This document shows, piece after piece, positions 1-7,911 of a stretch of 43,452 bases of DNA (positions within the stretch are counted from its first letter, which is position 1; each line of letters opens with the position of its first letter). The DNA comes from Candidatus Auribacter fodinae. Its GTDB lineage: Bacteria; Auribacterota; Auribacteria; Auribacterales; Auribacteraceae. The DNA lies in contig QZJZ01000007.1 of NCBI GenBank assembly GCA_003599815.1, forward strand, positions 1-43,452, in the 5' to 3' direction. The notes below the pieces were generated by a model, which made no database searches, was not told the DNA's origin, and was given only the letters and a program-made list of their open reading frames with translations. The position numbers and the translations under genes are program-made.

Positions 1-1
1 G

Positions 2-934
2 TTCAAATCCGCTTCAGTAGTAGTCGGAGGATTAGTATTCCTTCTTTTATTATTTTTAGCTTTCAAATTTTTAATACAACCAAATTATCAATTAGATAAA
101 GGTATCAAAAAAGTTCTTGTTGCTTCGCGATCTGCTGAGTCTACTCAGTCTCCTATTTACAATGAATTAAAGCAAGAAGTTGCTACTTATTATAAAAGCT
201 CAGCTCTTGACTTAAAAGATATAATTAATGTCGTGTTGCTCTTAAGTAAGGCTGGCTTCTCTCTTGAGCAGATTCTGGAAGGCTTCGATGACGTTCTTGA
301 CTTGGCAGTAGTCACTTACACTGATATAAACGTAACTGTTGTAGCTGTCTCCTATTTTTATTTCCTATTTTATGAACAACTTTCATACACTGTAAATCCT
401 AAGGAGCAATTACAATATACAGCAAATATTTTAGCAGAAGCATGGCAAAAAGACATAGAACTTGATGAAATAGTAATTCTAATGAAACATCTATCTTCTA
501 TCGATAGGATTCTTATAGAAGTCAATTATGAAGATTTAATTGCAGCATTGTCGGTGATTTCCAATAGAGACAGACAAAACTTAATCTCGGTTTTCGTTCA
601 AATCGCTAAACAACCTCATATGTTACGCGATTTAGGAATTGTCTTTGCTGCTCGAAGCTCGATAGAATTTATAGATGTTATGAATAGGTTTCATAATATT
701 TATGTTCGTCAAGGTTATGAACAGACTACTTTATATGAATTCAGTCAAGTCCTAGGATATGCCGATGCTCAAGCAATTATCAACGTTTTAAGGCATTATG
801 ACAGGTTTAAAAAAGAAGCTGCTGAAATTGGAAAAAATTTTTCTTCTCTGGAATTGAAATTAAAACTCATAAAAGAACAAACCTTTTGGAATTTGCTGAA
901 AATAATTAGTAGAAGAGCTATTGTAATCTTTTAA
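2..934 (+). CDS. Membrane-anchored protein of unknown function, 5' end outside window
   Basis: The reading frame is open from the left edge of the window to a stop at 934, so the gene begins upstream and about 310 residues are visible. An internal GTG at 233 would be the first start inside the window, but the codons before it encode a convincing hydrophobic segment (about residues 5-25 of the visible part, rich in V, L and F), which argues that the true protein is longer. After this single membrane helix comes a mostly alpha-helical, AT-rich-coded soluble part with no motif I recognise. Codon usage is much more AT-rich than in genes to the right of 1870. The gene ends about 12 bases before a tRNA-Arg 3' fragment, so it is probably cargo at the edge of an integrated element. 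I cannot assign a function. Confidence 0.65.
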   Translation, partial: FKSASVVVGGLVFLLLLFLAFKFLIQPNYQLDKGIKKVLVASRSAESTQSPIYNELKQEVATYYKSSALDLKDIINVVLLLSKAGFSLEQILEGFDDVLDLAVVTYTDINVTVVAVSYFYFLFYEQLSYTVNPKEQLQYTANILAEAWQKDIELDEIVILMKHLSSIDRILIEVNYEDLIAALSVISNRDRQNLISVFVQIAKQPHMLRDLGIVFAARSSIEFIDVMNRFHNIYVRQGYEQTTLYEFSQVLGYADAQAIINVLRHYDRFKKEAAEIGKNFSSLELKLKLIKEQTFWNLLKIISRRAIVIF

Positions 935-945
935 TTTAATTCGAG

Positions 946-994
946 TGCATGGCTACGAACCAGGAGGTTTCAGGTTCGATTCCTGCTGGGCGCA
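946..994 (+). other. 3' fragment of a tRNA-Arg (ACG) gene, possible attachment-site remnant
   Basis: The stretch reads as the 3' half of a tRNA: a 7-nt anticodon loop CTACGAA (anticodon ACG, Arg) between five-base arms with one mismatch, a T arm with the TTCGATT loop, then the acceptor strand TGGGCGC and discriminator A. The matching 5' acceptor strand (GCGCCCA) and D arm are absent upstream; coding sequence ends at 934 instead. Many integrases recombine at tRNA 3' ends and leave such a duplicated half, so this may be one att end of an integrated element. The outermost T-stem pair is a T-C mismatch, so the copy may be slightly decayed. A T-rich run (about 995-1018) follows. Confidence 0.6.
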
Positions 995-1027
995 TTTTTT
1001 CTTTTTTCCTCTTTTTTTAATCCTTTG

Positions 1028-1687
1028 TTATAAAATTGTGTTTAGGTCGTTCAATAATTTCAGTATTTCATTAACTACTTTATCGGCATAGGCTTTTATG
1101 TCAGCCGATTTTTTTTCTTGATGTGTGCTGTTTTTACCTTGGAATCCTTGAAAAGACCAATAAGTGGGTTTAAGATCTTTTGCTAAATTCCCATTTTTAT
1201 CTTTGAAATTTACATTTATCTGAGATTTATTGTAAATTAATTTCCTGTGTTTTATGTAGTTGCAAAAATCTCTAATATATTGAAATTCATCACTATTTAG
1301 TAAGGTCGTTAATTTGGTGCATAACGACTGATTTTGTAAATTATTTTTTAAGTCCTTAAACTTAACATTCTCCTCATCGAGTGGATTTGTTAGTAAGAGA
1401 CGATTGACAATTTGCAAAAGAACATCAAATAAGCTGTTTGTAACTTGGATCATGGCTTCAATCTCTGTGGCACAATTAAAAAGGCGTTCACTAGATTCTA
1501 TTATTTTCGGTTCTTTGGGGTGAGGTTTGTAATAGATAAACCCGCCTTGTTCTTCTTCTTGTTTTCTATGATACTCTATTTTTCTTATCTTATCCTCAAT
1601 TGCATATAGGAATTCTTCGCATGAATGCCATTTGCTGTTGCTTAAATATTGGCTAACTATCGAATTGGTCTGTTTTTTGTCACTCAT
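1028..1687 (-). CDS. HEPN-like hypothetical protein
   Basis: A 219-residue soluble, mainly helical and highly charged protein. Around residues 138-150 it has the segment RDFCNYIKHRKL, an Arg followed by a Lys-His pair, which resembles the conserved helix of HEPN-like proteins (compare Cthe_2314-like HEPN families, where an N..KH motif is common). HEPN domains are often RNases or RNA-binding parts of toxin-antitoxin and defence systems, but no partner gene is adjacent and the R-to-H spacing is wider than the classic R-x4-6-H motif. The start ATG at 1687 has an AGGAG ribosome site 8 bases upstream. Base composition is AT-rich like the left edge, suggesting acquisition by transfer. Function is unproven. 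Confidence 0.6.
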   Translation of the reverse strand: MSDKKQTNSIVSQYLSNSKWHSCEEFLYAIEDKIRKIEYHRKQEEEQGGFIYYKPHPKEPKIIESSERLFNCATEIEAMIQVTNSLFDVLLQIVNRLLLTNPLDEENVKFKDLKNNLQNQSLCTKLTTLLNSDEFQYIRDFCNYIKHRKLIYNKSQINVNFKDKNGNLAKDLKPTYWSFQGFQGKNSTHQEKKSADIKAYADKVVNEILKLLNDLNTIL

Positions 1688-1719
1688 TTTTAGTCTCCTA
1701 TTTATATTAATTTAGTTAC

Positions 1720-1748
1720 AAAATAACAATATATAATAAATTAGTCAA
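1720..1748 (-). promoter_or_regulatory. Sigma70-type promoter for the HEPN-like gene
   Basis: On the minus strand TTGACT (1743-1748) is followed after 17 bases by TATTTT (1720-1725), about 35 bases upstream of the start codon at 1687. Confidence 0.45.
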
Positions 1749-1869
1749 TGAGTTAAATGATCTTGTTGTTTTGGCTTTATTGATCCGATATTATTATAGC
1801 TTTGCAATTCTGATGAATTACGTGCTAATCTAATCGCGATATCTATTACCTTATTCTGAGGTAACCGCA

Positions 1870-2802
1870 ATGTGCGAAACTCACTGGCAGAAATACAACT
1901 GCTTCTTATTGAACAATAAAAAGATACTGTGGGTATACTTTAAACTGCGCGTGTTTCGGGTTGTTTACGCAATCAAGAAAAAGCTCATCTGGGACAAATG
2001 TTTTAACACCATACATCATAAGAAGAAAAATAGCGATATCGTTTTTGACGAAAAAACAGTGCCCGCGATAATCAGCCATTTAAAGAAAAACAACATAAAC
2101 GTCAAAGAATACACTATTGATATTGATGGATATAGACAATTTGTGCGGGATGCTCAGTATACCCGTTTCATTCTGTATCAGAAACGAGGCGCATCCAAGA
2201 CATTTGCGGAAAAATCTCTGGAACACTACGTCGCCGCCCGGCTTCTTGAATTATCGTCGGACGATATTTATATAGATATCGCCAACTCCTGCTCGCCGAC
2301 ACCGGAAATATATAACGCGCTCTACGGAGCAACGGCGTACCGTCAGGATTTGTTGTACCCTGAAGGCATGCAGGGAAATATCATCGGCGGAGATGCGGGC
2401 AAAATGCCGTTGCCCGATGGGTTTGCCTCAAAAATGGCTATGCACTGCGCGTTTGAGCATTTTGAGGGCGATGCGGATATCCGGTTCATCAGAGAAGCGG
2501 GCAGAGTACTCCGCTCAAAGGGGAAACTCTGTATCGTGCCATTATATATGTTTACGGATTTCGCGATTAAAACCAATCCGGTGATGTTATCCGGAAAAGT
2601 GTCGTTCGATGAAGACTCGACATTGTACTGCGTGAAAAACTGGTTTGAACGGCACGGGCGGTTTTATGATGTGCCGCATCTTATCTCGCGCGTGATGAAT
2701 AATATGGGCGGACTTAACCTTACGGTGTATAGCATTAAAAACGCGCGCGAAGCTGATCCATCCTGCTATCTGAGATTCGCGGCGGTTTTTGAGAAAAAAT
2801 AA
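1870..2802 (+). CDS. SAM-dependent methyltransferase-like protein (type 11 fold)
   Basis: A 310-residue protein. The C-terminal two-thirds resembles class I methyltransferases of the Methyltransf_11 type: YIDIANSCSP at about 134-143 is in the place of motif I, GGDAGKMPLPDGFAS follows at about 173-187, then an AFEHF segment and the typical 'REAGRVLRSKGKL' strand. Motif I lacks the usual D-x-G-x-G glycines, so SAM binding may be altered. The basic N-terminal 60 residues have no assignment. In family members of this type the substrate is often a sugar or lipid in surface-polymer synthesis, but no such genes are adjacent. A CTGAGGT ribosome site precedes the ATG. It lies between the AT-rich left edge and a truncated hydrolase, so it may be part of the inserted segment. 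Confidence 0.65.
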   Translation: MCETHWQKYNCFLLNNKKILWVYFKLRVFRVVYAIKKKLIWDKCFNTIHHKKKNSDIVFDEKTVPAIISHLKKNNINVKEYTIDIDGYRQFVRDAQYTRFILYQKRGASKTFAEKSLEHYVAARLLELSSDDIYIDIANSCSPTPEIYNALYGATAYRQDLLYPEGMQGNIIGGDAGKMPLPDGFASKMAMHCAFEHFEGDADIRFIREAGRVLRSKGKLCIVPLYMFTDFAIKTNPVMLSGKVSFDEDSTLYCVKNWFERHGRFYDVPHLISRVMNNMGGLNLTVYSIKNAREADPSCYLRFAAVFEKK

Positions 2803-2820
2803 ATATATGCCTCTACATAA

Positions 2821-2940
2821 TTACGCCAGCCAGATATCTATGACCTGCCGCCCGTTGTTTCTTAGGAAGTTGGCAAGGGGTTTGAACGATGCTGAAGTAT
2901 CGCTCCAGCCGTGCAGTATCAGAACAGGAATGTCGCTCAT
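2821..2940 (-). pseudogene. Truncated alpha/beta hydrolase, N-terminal 39 residues only
   Basis: Reading minus from an ATG at 2940, with a GGAGG ribosome site about 9 bases upstream, gives 39 residues and a stop at 2821. The peptide begins MSDIPVLILHGWSDTSASF and continues to a VIDIWLA end, which is the first strand and oxyanion-hole HGWSD region of alpha/beta hydrolases of the esterase/lipase type; full members run to about 250-450 residues. The nucleophile and catalytic His regions are missing. The stop is only 18 bases from the end of the convergent methyltransferase gene, so the remaining hydrolase has been removed or displaced. The intact start and ribosome site suggest a recent break. 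Confidence 0.7.
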
Positions 2941-2986
2941 GATGTATACCTCCATAGATGTTGTTTTACTTCTGATACACTATATT

Positions 2987-3078
2987 TGTCATCGCGAGGA
3001 GCAACGCGACGTGGCTATCTCCTCCGTAACCTTGAAGTCAACTCGGATTAACATTGATGTGGGAATCTTAAATGACAA
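2987..3078 (+). repeat. Short, divergent relative of the palindromic repeat family
   Basis: The left part (TGTCATCGCGAGGAGCAACG onward to 3022) resembles one arm of the 155-bp repeats found at 9943 and 13783, including the GCGACGTGG core. The right end closes with ATGACA at 3073-3078, the inverse of the opening TGTCAT. The middle does not match the longer copies, and the outer TGAGAGCG ends are absent. It lies in the gap between the truncated hydrolase and the DUF4159 gene. Confidence 0.5.
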
Positions 3079-3113
3079 CTTCGGTTCCGTAATGATGTTC
3101 AGGAACGAGCATA

Positions 3114-3776
3114 TCAATTATTCAGGCTGTATAAAACAATATTTATCGCCATTTTTAACGCCGCTTCGCGTATGTCGGGCGGATCCTCATGCACTTCAGG
3201 GCTTTCCAGTCCGTCGCCGATATCTGTTTCATAGGTGTATATAATAGCCAGCCGTCCATCGAGAAACACGCCGAAACATTGCGGCGGTTTGCCGTCGTGC
3301 TCATGAATTTTCGGCAGTCCGTCGGGAAACTGGTAGTACTGCTGGAACAAAGGATGCGAAGGAGGCAGTTCCACAAGTTCGGCTTGCGGCACTATTTTGA
3401 GTATTTCGCGCCGGAATGAGGTGTCCATGCCGTAGTTGTCGTCCGCCCAGATCAGCCCGCCCCGTTCAAGGTAGGTGCGCAGGTTTTTTGCCTGATACGC
3501 GCTGAAATTTATGTTGCCGTGCCCGGTGATATACACGAACGGATACCTGAAAATGTTCGGGTCGTCCGGCGTAATAACCGTTTCGGATGCAGGCGCGTTC
3601 AGCCCAATCCGCTCACGAAGTGCTTTCAGGAGGTTCGGCAGTGATGTGGGGTCAGCATACCAGTCGCCGCCGCCGTCATAATGCAGGCGCGCTATCTGAA
3701 AATCGTAATCCGACTGCTGAGCCGCCGGTATGGCGGGCAGAAAAAACATGATGAAAAAAAGTAGCGCTTTTCGCAT
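3114..3776 (-). CDS. DUF4159 domain secreted protein, last gene of the MoxR/VWA operon
   Basis: A 220-residue protein with an N-terminal signal peptide (MRKALLFFIMFFLPAIPAAA-like, about residues 1-19) and a DUF4159 domain: an ARLHYDGGGDWYADP segment at about 29-43, then YITGHGNINFS and a GGLIWADDNYG strand, typical of this glutamine-amidotransferase-like fold, and a terminal EVHEDPPDIREAALKMAINI helix. The start was set at 3776 because it forms an ATGA overlap with the stop of the upstream VWA gene and precedes the signal peptide; a longer version from 3809 would add eleven residues inside that gene. DUF4159 proteins commonly accompany MoxR, DUF58 and BatA-type genes. The role is unknown but presumably periplasmic. 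Confidence 0.85.
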   Translation of the reverse strand: MRKALLFFIMFFLPAIPAAQQSDYDFQIARLHYDGGGDWYADPTSLPNLLKALRERIGLNAPASETVITPDDPNIFRYPFVYITGHGNINFSAYQAKNLRTYLERGGLIWADDNYGMDTSFRREILKIVPQAELVELPPSHPLFQQYYQFPDGLPKIHEHDGKPPQCFGVFLDGRLAIIYTYETDIGDGLESPEVHEDPPDIREAALKMAINIVLYSLNN

Positions 3777-5923
3777 CAGTTCAGCCCTTCTTTTATGCGT
3801 ATCACCCATTCCGTGGTGATGAGCGCGATTAATATAATAAGGATAAGAGGGTAATCCATAACCATTTTCGAGATAGTTTGAACCTGCCTGACTGTCTCAG
3901 GTTTAAGCGACTGAGCTTTATCTTTGAATTCGGAGAACGGTATAAATTCGCCGCCTGTCTGGTCAGCGAGCGAGCGGAGAAAGTCCCAGTCAGCGGCTAA
4001 ATTTTTGAATTCGTCCGTTTTGGCGTGAACCATCATTTCAGTTGATACTCTGGATATGTCATCCGGAGAGCGTACCGCGGACACCTCTATTTTATAGGTA
4101 CCCTGTTCGGGCGGAAGGAAAGATGCCTGCCAAGCCGCCTGTTTACCGCTCACAGGCACGAAATCGACAGGGTAGCGCTGTCCTTGATCCGATGCGGCAA
4201 TTCCTTCAACAACAGCGTTTGGCGCGGGTTCAAATGTACGGTCGAGCACTTCCGCTTCTATACTGATCTTTTCGCCAAGATTATAATTGATGCGCGGTAT
4301 GGTTATGTGAAGGTATGCGCTTTCCCCGGGCGACGCTATCCATCCGATAACGTTTTTCAGCCATGCGGTGAGCGTATTGGTCGCTGATGCCTCTGTTTCC
4401 ATAGACCAGCGGTAAATCCCTTTGCCTGAAAAAACAGCGCATTTGCCTGAACCTGTGGGCTGTACGCTGAACAGCGGGAACGTATCGCCTTTGGCTGATG
4501 ATGTTTTGAGATACACTTCAGCTCCTGTCCTGACTGAATACGATATGTTCATGCCGGTCAACGGCGGAAGCCCTGAGGCTGTTATTGCCTGAGATACCGG
4601 AGCCGCCAGCGGATGCGATACGGTACCCTCCGGCACCGTTATCCGATAATCATTTTGGTAAAAATCACTGACTGAAAGATATACGGGAAGCAATGAGTTA
4701 ATCGGCGAATTCATATAATTTCCTGCGCCGAGCGATTGCCTGCCGCCGAAAATCAGTATGCCGCCGCCGTCTGACACAAATGCTACGATCTTGTTTATGT
4801 CGTTTTCCGCGAAGCGGCTCAACGGTACGTCGCAGAATATAAGAACATCCTGTTTTTCAATTGTGCGTACAAACGCCGAACTGTTGTAGTGCGCTTTTTC
4901 GCTGATCGAATAAAAGGGAGCATCCGTTTTTGGCGCGATATAGTTATACAATGTAATATCTGCGTTTTGAATAGATTTTAGCGACCTCGCCAGCGCCGCG
5001 CTGTCCCATGACGGCGTAGCGAGCATAGTGATGCGGATAGTGTTTTTGCGTGCCATGATGCCCACTGTTTTCGAGTTGTTCTCAGTAAATGATTCGGGTA
5101 TGCCGGGCGAGGAAACGCTGATGGATAACGTATGCAGTCCTGCCGAGCCGGCGGTGTACTGGAATTCAGTGTTTGCCGCTTCGCTGAACGGGACGGTTGT
5201 ATCCGCGATAACCGTATCCTTATCCGCGGTAATGCGTATGCTGACGGGCGTTGAGTCGGGTATATTATGCTGTCCGGGATAAATTCTTAGCTCAGCAGGC
5301 GTATCTATTTCCACAAAAGATGGTACTGTAACCGACTCAATCCATATATCCGGCGCGGCGGACGGGTTCCCCATACCGATAGTAATAACCGGATTGGCGG
5401 CTGATTCTGCCGGAGTGGATTCTGTATCGGTTGACCGCCCGTCGGATATATAAAATACTGTCCCTGTATTGGCAGGAACCGCATTCAGGCAGGCGATCAG
5501 ACTGCTTGCCCTGTCGTTCGCGTGTTCGGGCATAGCTGTTTGGATCCTGAGTTGTTCTCCCGCTGAAAAAAGGGTGTATGGAATATCCTTGCGTATAAGA
5601 TAATCAAGCACGCTGTCGTTACCGGTCATAGCGGACACCACCGCGCTGATTCGTGACTGTGCCGGTATGCCCTGATCGGTAATGCGCATACTCTGCGATG
5701 TATCTATAATGAAAGATACGGGTTTCGTGTGCTTTGAGATTATTTTACGGGTGATCATCGGCTCTGTGACCAGCCACAGCAGTATAATAAGAAATGCTAA
5801 CCGCAGAATATTGAGCAGGCTGTACTTTTTTATTGATAACCGTTTATATACAATGGCGTAGAGCGCGGCGGCACAGCCGAGCGTTAAAACGGATATCATG
5901 AGTAAACGGAAAATGGTAATCAT
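3776..5923 (-). CDS. Membrane protein with VWA and glutamine-amidotransferase-like regions
   Basis: A 715-residue protein. Two membrane helices (about 3-25 and 38-53) precede a von Willebrand A domain whose MIDAS motif DTSQS lies at 74-78. A long beta-rich region follows, and around residues 370-420 a segment ending in DGGGILIFGG resembles the GATase1-like fold of DUF1355-type proteins. A final helix (about 690-708) places the large middle part in the periplasm. It overlaps the upstream BatA-like gene and the downstream DUF4159 gene by ATGA, so the three are translationally coupled. Homologous operons are suspected to assist metal insertion or assembly of envelope proteins, with the VWA protein as a metal-dependent adaptor. 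The exact client is unknown. Confidence 0.85.
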   Translation of the reverse strand: MITIFRLLMISVLTLGCAAALYAIVYKRLSIKKYSLLNILRLAFLIILLWLVTEPMITRKIISKHTKPVSFIIDTSQSMRITDQGIPAQSRISAVVSAMTGNDSVLDYLIRKDIPYTLFSAGEQLRIQTAMPEHANDRASSLIACLNAVPANTGTVFYISDGRSTDTESTPAESAANPVITIGMGNPSAAPDIWIESVTVPSFVEIDTPAELRIYPGQHNIPDSTPVSIRITADKDTVIADTTVPFSEAANTEFQYTAGSAGLHTLSISVSSPGIPESFTENNSKTVGIMARKNTIRITMLATPSWDSAALARSLKSIQNADITLYNYIAPKTDAPFYSISEKAHYNSSAFVRTIEKQDVLIFCDVPLSRFAENDINKIVAFVSDGGGILIFGGRQSLGAGNYMNSPINSLLPVYLSVSDFYQNDYRITVPEGTVSHPLAAPVSQAITASGLPPLTGMNISYSVRTGAEVYLKTSSAKGDTFPLFSVQPTGSGKCAVFSGKGIYRWSMETEASATNTLTAWLKNVIGWIASPGESAYLHITIPRINYNLGEKISIEAEVLDRTFEPAPNAVVEGIAASDQGQRYPVDFVPVSGKQAAWQASFLPPEQGTYKIEVSAVRSPDDISRVSTEMMVHAKTDEFKNLAADWDFLRSLADQTGGEFIPFSEFKDKAQSLKPETVRQVQTISKMVMDYPLILIILIALITTEWVIRIKEGLN

Positions 5924-7911
5924 AAGCTTATATTTGCCAGTCCAAGTTCAGCCAATGCCAGCAATACGCAGGCAAGCAGAATCAGTTGCGTGGATATATC
6001 CTTTTTTGTGGTATACGATTCATCCTCATCCCCATGCAGGTTAATAAATTGGCATGGGGTATCATTCATCTTTTCGATAATTGTTGTTTGGTCAAGCGGC
6101 TCCATATTGCCTTCCTGAAGAGCGGGCGCGAAAACGAAGAGTTCTTCTGTGCCGCTTTCATGTAATAAACGGTAAAAACCCGGTTTCATCGCGCGGGGTG
6201 TTTCTATACGATAACGTCCCGCCGCAAATCTGCTGGTGAGCGGAACCCGTGTATTGTCGGGCTGTATCCATGTCGCGGAAAACGGAGCGTCTTCGCTGAG
6301 CGAAAGCGATGTGCCCGTATTGCGGTTGTAATAGTCCGGATGGTGTGACGACTGCATGACGCAGTAATCCGTTATCCTGTGCAGTAACGGCAGAAACGAC
6401 GCTGACCGGGTTATGTTGGACGCCGTGCCGTTTAAATCCGTGGCGCAGATAAAAACCGATTTTTTCCCCACAGTAAGCTCTTCCAGAAACGGTGTTCCGT
6501 CTGATAATACCAGTATTTTCTTGCGTCTGGTGATTTGCGGGTAAAGCGGTGTTGGCTCTGAACGAGATATGAACAAGTCGTCAAAACTGTTCACGCCCGA
6601 ATATCGTAATGGCGAAAGGACAAAATGTGAGAAGTCGCCGCTGGTTATAGCGTAACGGGCAGGTTGCGCCTGTTCGCCCGGCGCGAAAAACAGGATGGAA
6701 AAATAACCCTGTGCCGAGAGTTGCTGAAGCGATGCCTGATCTGCCTGTTGCGGCGTTGACAGGATCAGTATCCTCGTCTCGCTTGGTTCCGTATATGCTG
6801 ATAATTCGGCGATACTTGAGTACGGCACAATGCGCGTTGCCGGGCTGTACAGGGTTAAGGCGGCATACAGGTATATTGAATCTGTGTATTCTGTCGGAAC
6901 ATAAACGGCAGGAGATGGATACACAGGAACACTGACCGGCAGTCGGTTGTCGTACACGAAGTCGGGGTGATCGATATACAGTGTGAACGGCATGAACCGT
7001 TTGTCAGCCGGGGCTAAGAAATCAAACTGTACTGATTCTGTTTCTCCGGCTCTGACCGTGACCGTTTTTTCCGCAAGAACTGTATTGTCATATGTGAGGC
7101 ACTGGACGATCAGGTTATCCAGATCGGTTTTCCGGTAATTCATAACCGTAGAGTTCAGGCTGGCGTTGTTGCCGCTGACAACAAGCCGTGAACCTCCGGA
7201 GTATCCTGTCCATCCGGTTTCTGTGTAAATCTCATCGCCGGTACCGATAAAATACACCTCATCCGTATTCGGCAATGAGAGTGCAGGTGTGTCCTGCCAG
7301 TTCGATTTCTGGTTATCGGTAAAAAAGAGCGTAGTGGTATCCATGCGCCCGGTTGTGCCGAGAAAAGCATCTGCCATGGATAACGCTTCCGCGGCAGGGA
7401 ACCGTACCGGCTGTATTGCGGTTCTGCGCAATTCGTTTATTATCTGATCCGCATTTGTCCCGCACCGGATGGTTTCCAGCATACCTGTCTGCGATATAGT
7501 TACGAGTGCGCACGGAATGGAGGTATTCTGAGTGCGGATATCGTTTTCGATAGCAGTTCTGGCGGCGTCGAAGAGGGTTTTCCCTTTAACCATCACCTCC
7601 ATACTGGGCGAGTTGTCGAGTATATACACGCGCGCGCTGGCGGCGGCATCAGTTGCCGACGGCGAGGGCGATGCGGTGAACAATGGGCGTGCCAGAGCAA
7701 GCAGGATGCAGGCTATCAATAAGATGCGCACAATCAGCAACAGCAGGTTAAGTATCTTCAGGTGAATGACATTTTTGCTGGTTGAAGCGGCGAGCAGGAA
7801 AAAGTAGGGAAACTCCACGTCTTTTATACGCAGTTTTTTCCATATATTCAGTATGACCGGGATGGCGAGGATGGGCAGAAACCAGAAATACCACGGGTTC
7901 AGAAACTGCAT
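5920..7911 (-). CDS. BatA-like VWA membrane protein
   Basis: A 663-residue protein beginning with the BatA/aerotolerance N-terminal domain (FLNPWYFWFLPILAIPVILN at 3-22, then FPYFFLL), a second membrane segment at about 54-76, and a VWA domain with MIDAS motif DNSPS at 99-103. A long extracytoplasmic region follows and a last membrane helix closes the protein near 638-660. This layout matches BatA-domain proteins found beside DUF58 and MoxR genes. The start ATG at 7911 overlaps the end of the DUF58 gene, and its stop overlaps the next gene by ATGA. It most likely works with the DUF58 protein and the MoxR ATPase as a membrane-bound chaperone-like complex, as in Bat operons of other phyla. Confidence 0.87.
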   Translation of the reverse strand: MQFLNPWYFWFLPILAIPVILNIWKKLRIKDVEFPYFFLLAASTSKNVIHLKILNLLLLIVRILLIACILLALARPLFTASPSPSATDAAASARVYILDNSPSMEVMVKGKTLFDAARTAIENDIRTQNTSIPCALVTISQTGMLETIRCGTNADQIINELRRTAIQPVRFPAAEALSMADAFLGTTGRMDTTTLFFTDNQKSNWQDTPALSLPNTDEVYFIGTGDEIYTETGWTGYSGGSRLVVSGNNASLNSTVMNYRKTDLDNLIVQCLTYDNTVLAEKTVTVRAGETESVQFDFLAPADKRFMPFTLYIDHPDFVYDNRLPVSVPVYPSPAVYVPTEYTDSIYLYAALTLYSPATRIVPYSSIAELSAYTEPSETRILILSTPQQADQASLQQLSAQGYFSILFFAPGEQAQPARYAITSGDFSHFVLSPLRYSGVNSFDDLFISRSEPTPLYPQITRRKKILVLSDGTPFLEELTVGKKSVFICATDLNGTASNITRSASFLPLLHRITDYCVMQSSHHPDYYNRNTGTSLSLSEDAPFSATWIQPDNTRVPLTSRFAAGRYRIETPRAMKPGFYRLLHESGTEELFVFAPALQEGNMEPLDQTTIIEKMNDTPCQFINLHGDEDESYTTKKDISTQLILLACVLLALAELGLANISL

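Noticed and set aside
946..994. A complete tRNA-Arg gene
   Set aside because: The 5' acceptor strand and D arm are missing, so only a 3' half can be supported.
2789..3244. Plus-strand open frame of 151 codons spanning the hydrolase remnant and a repeat
   Set aside because: It is antisense to the hydrolase fragment and the DUF4159 gene, crosses the repeat at 2987, and its peptide shows no domain.
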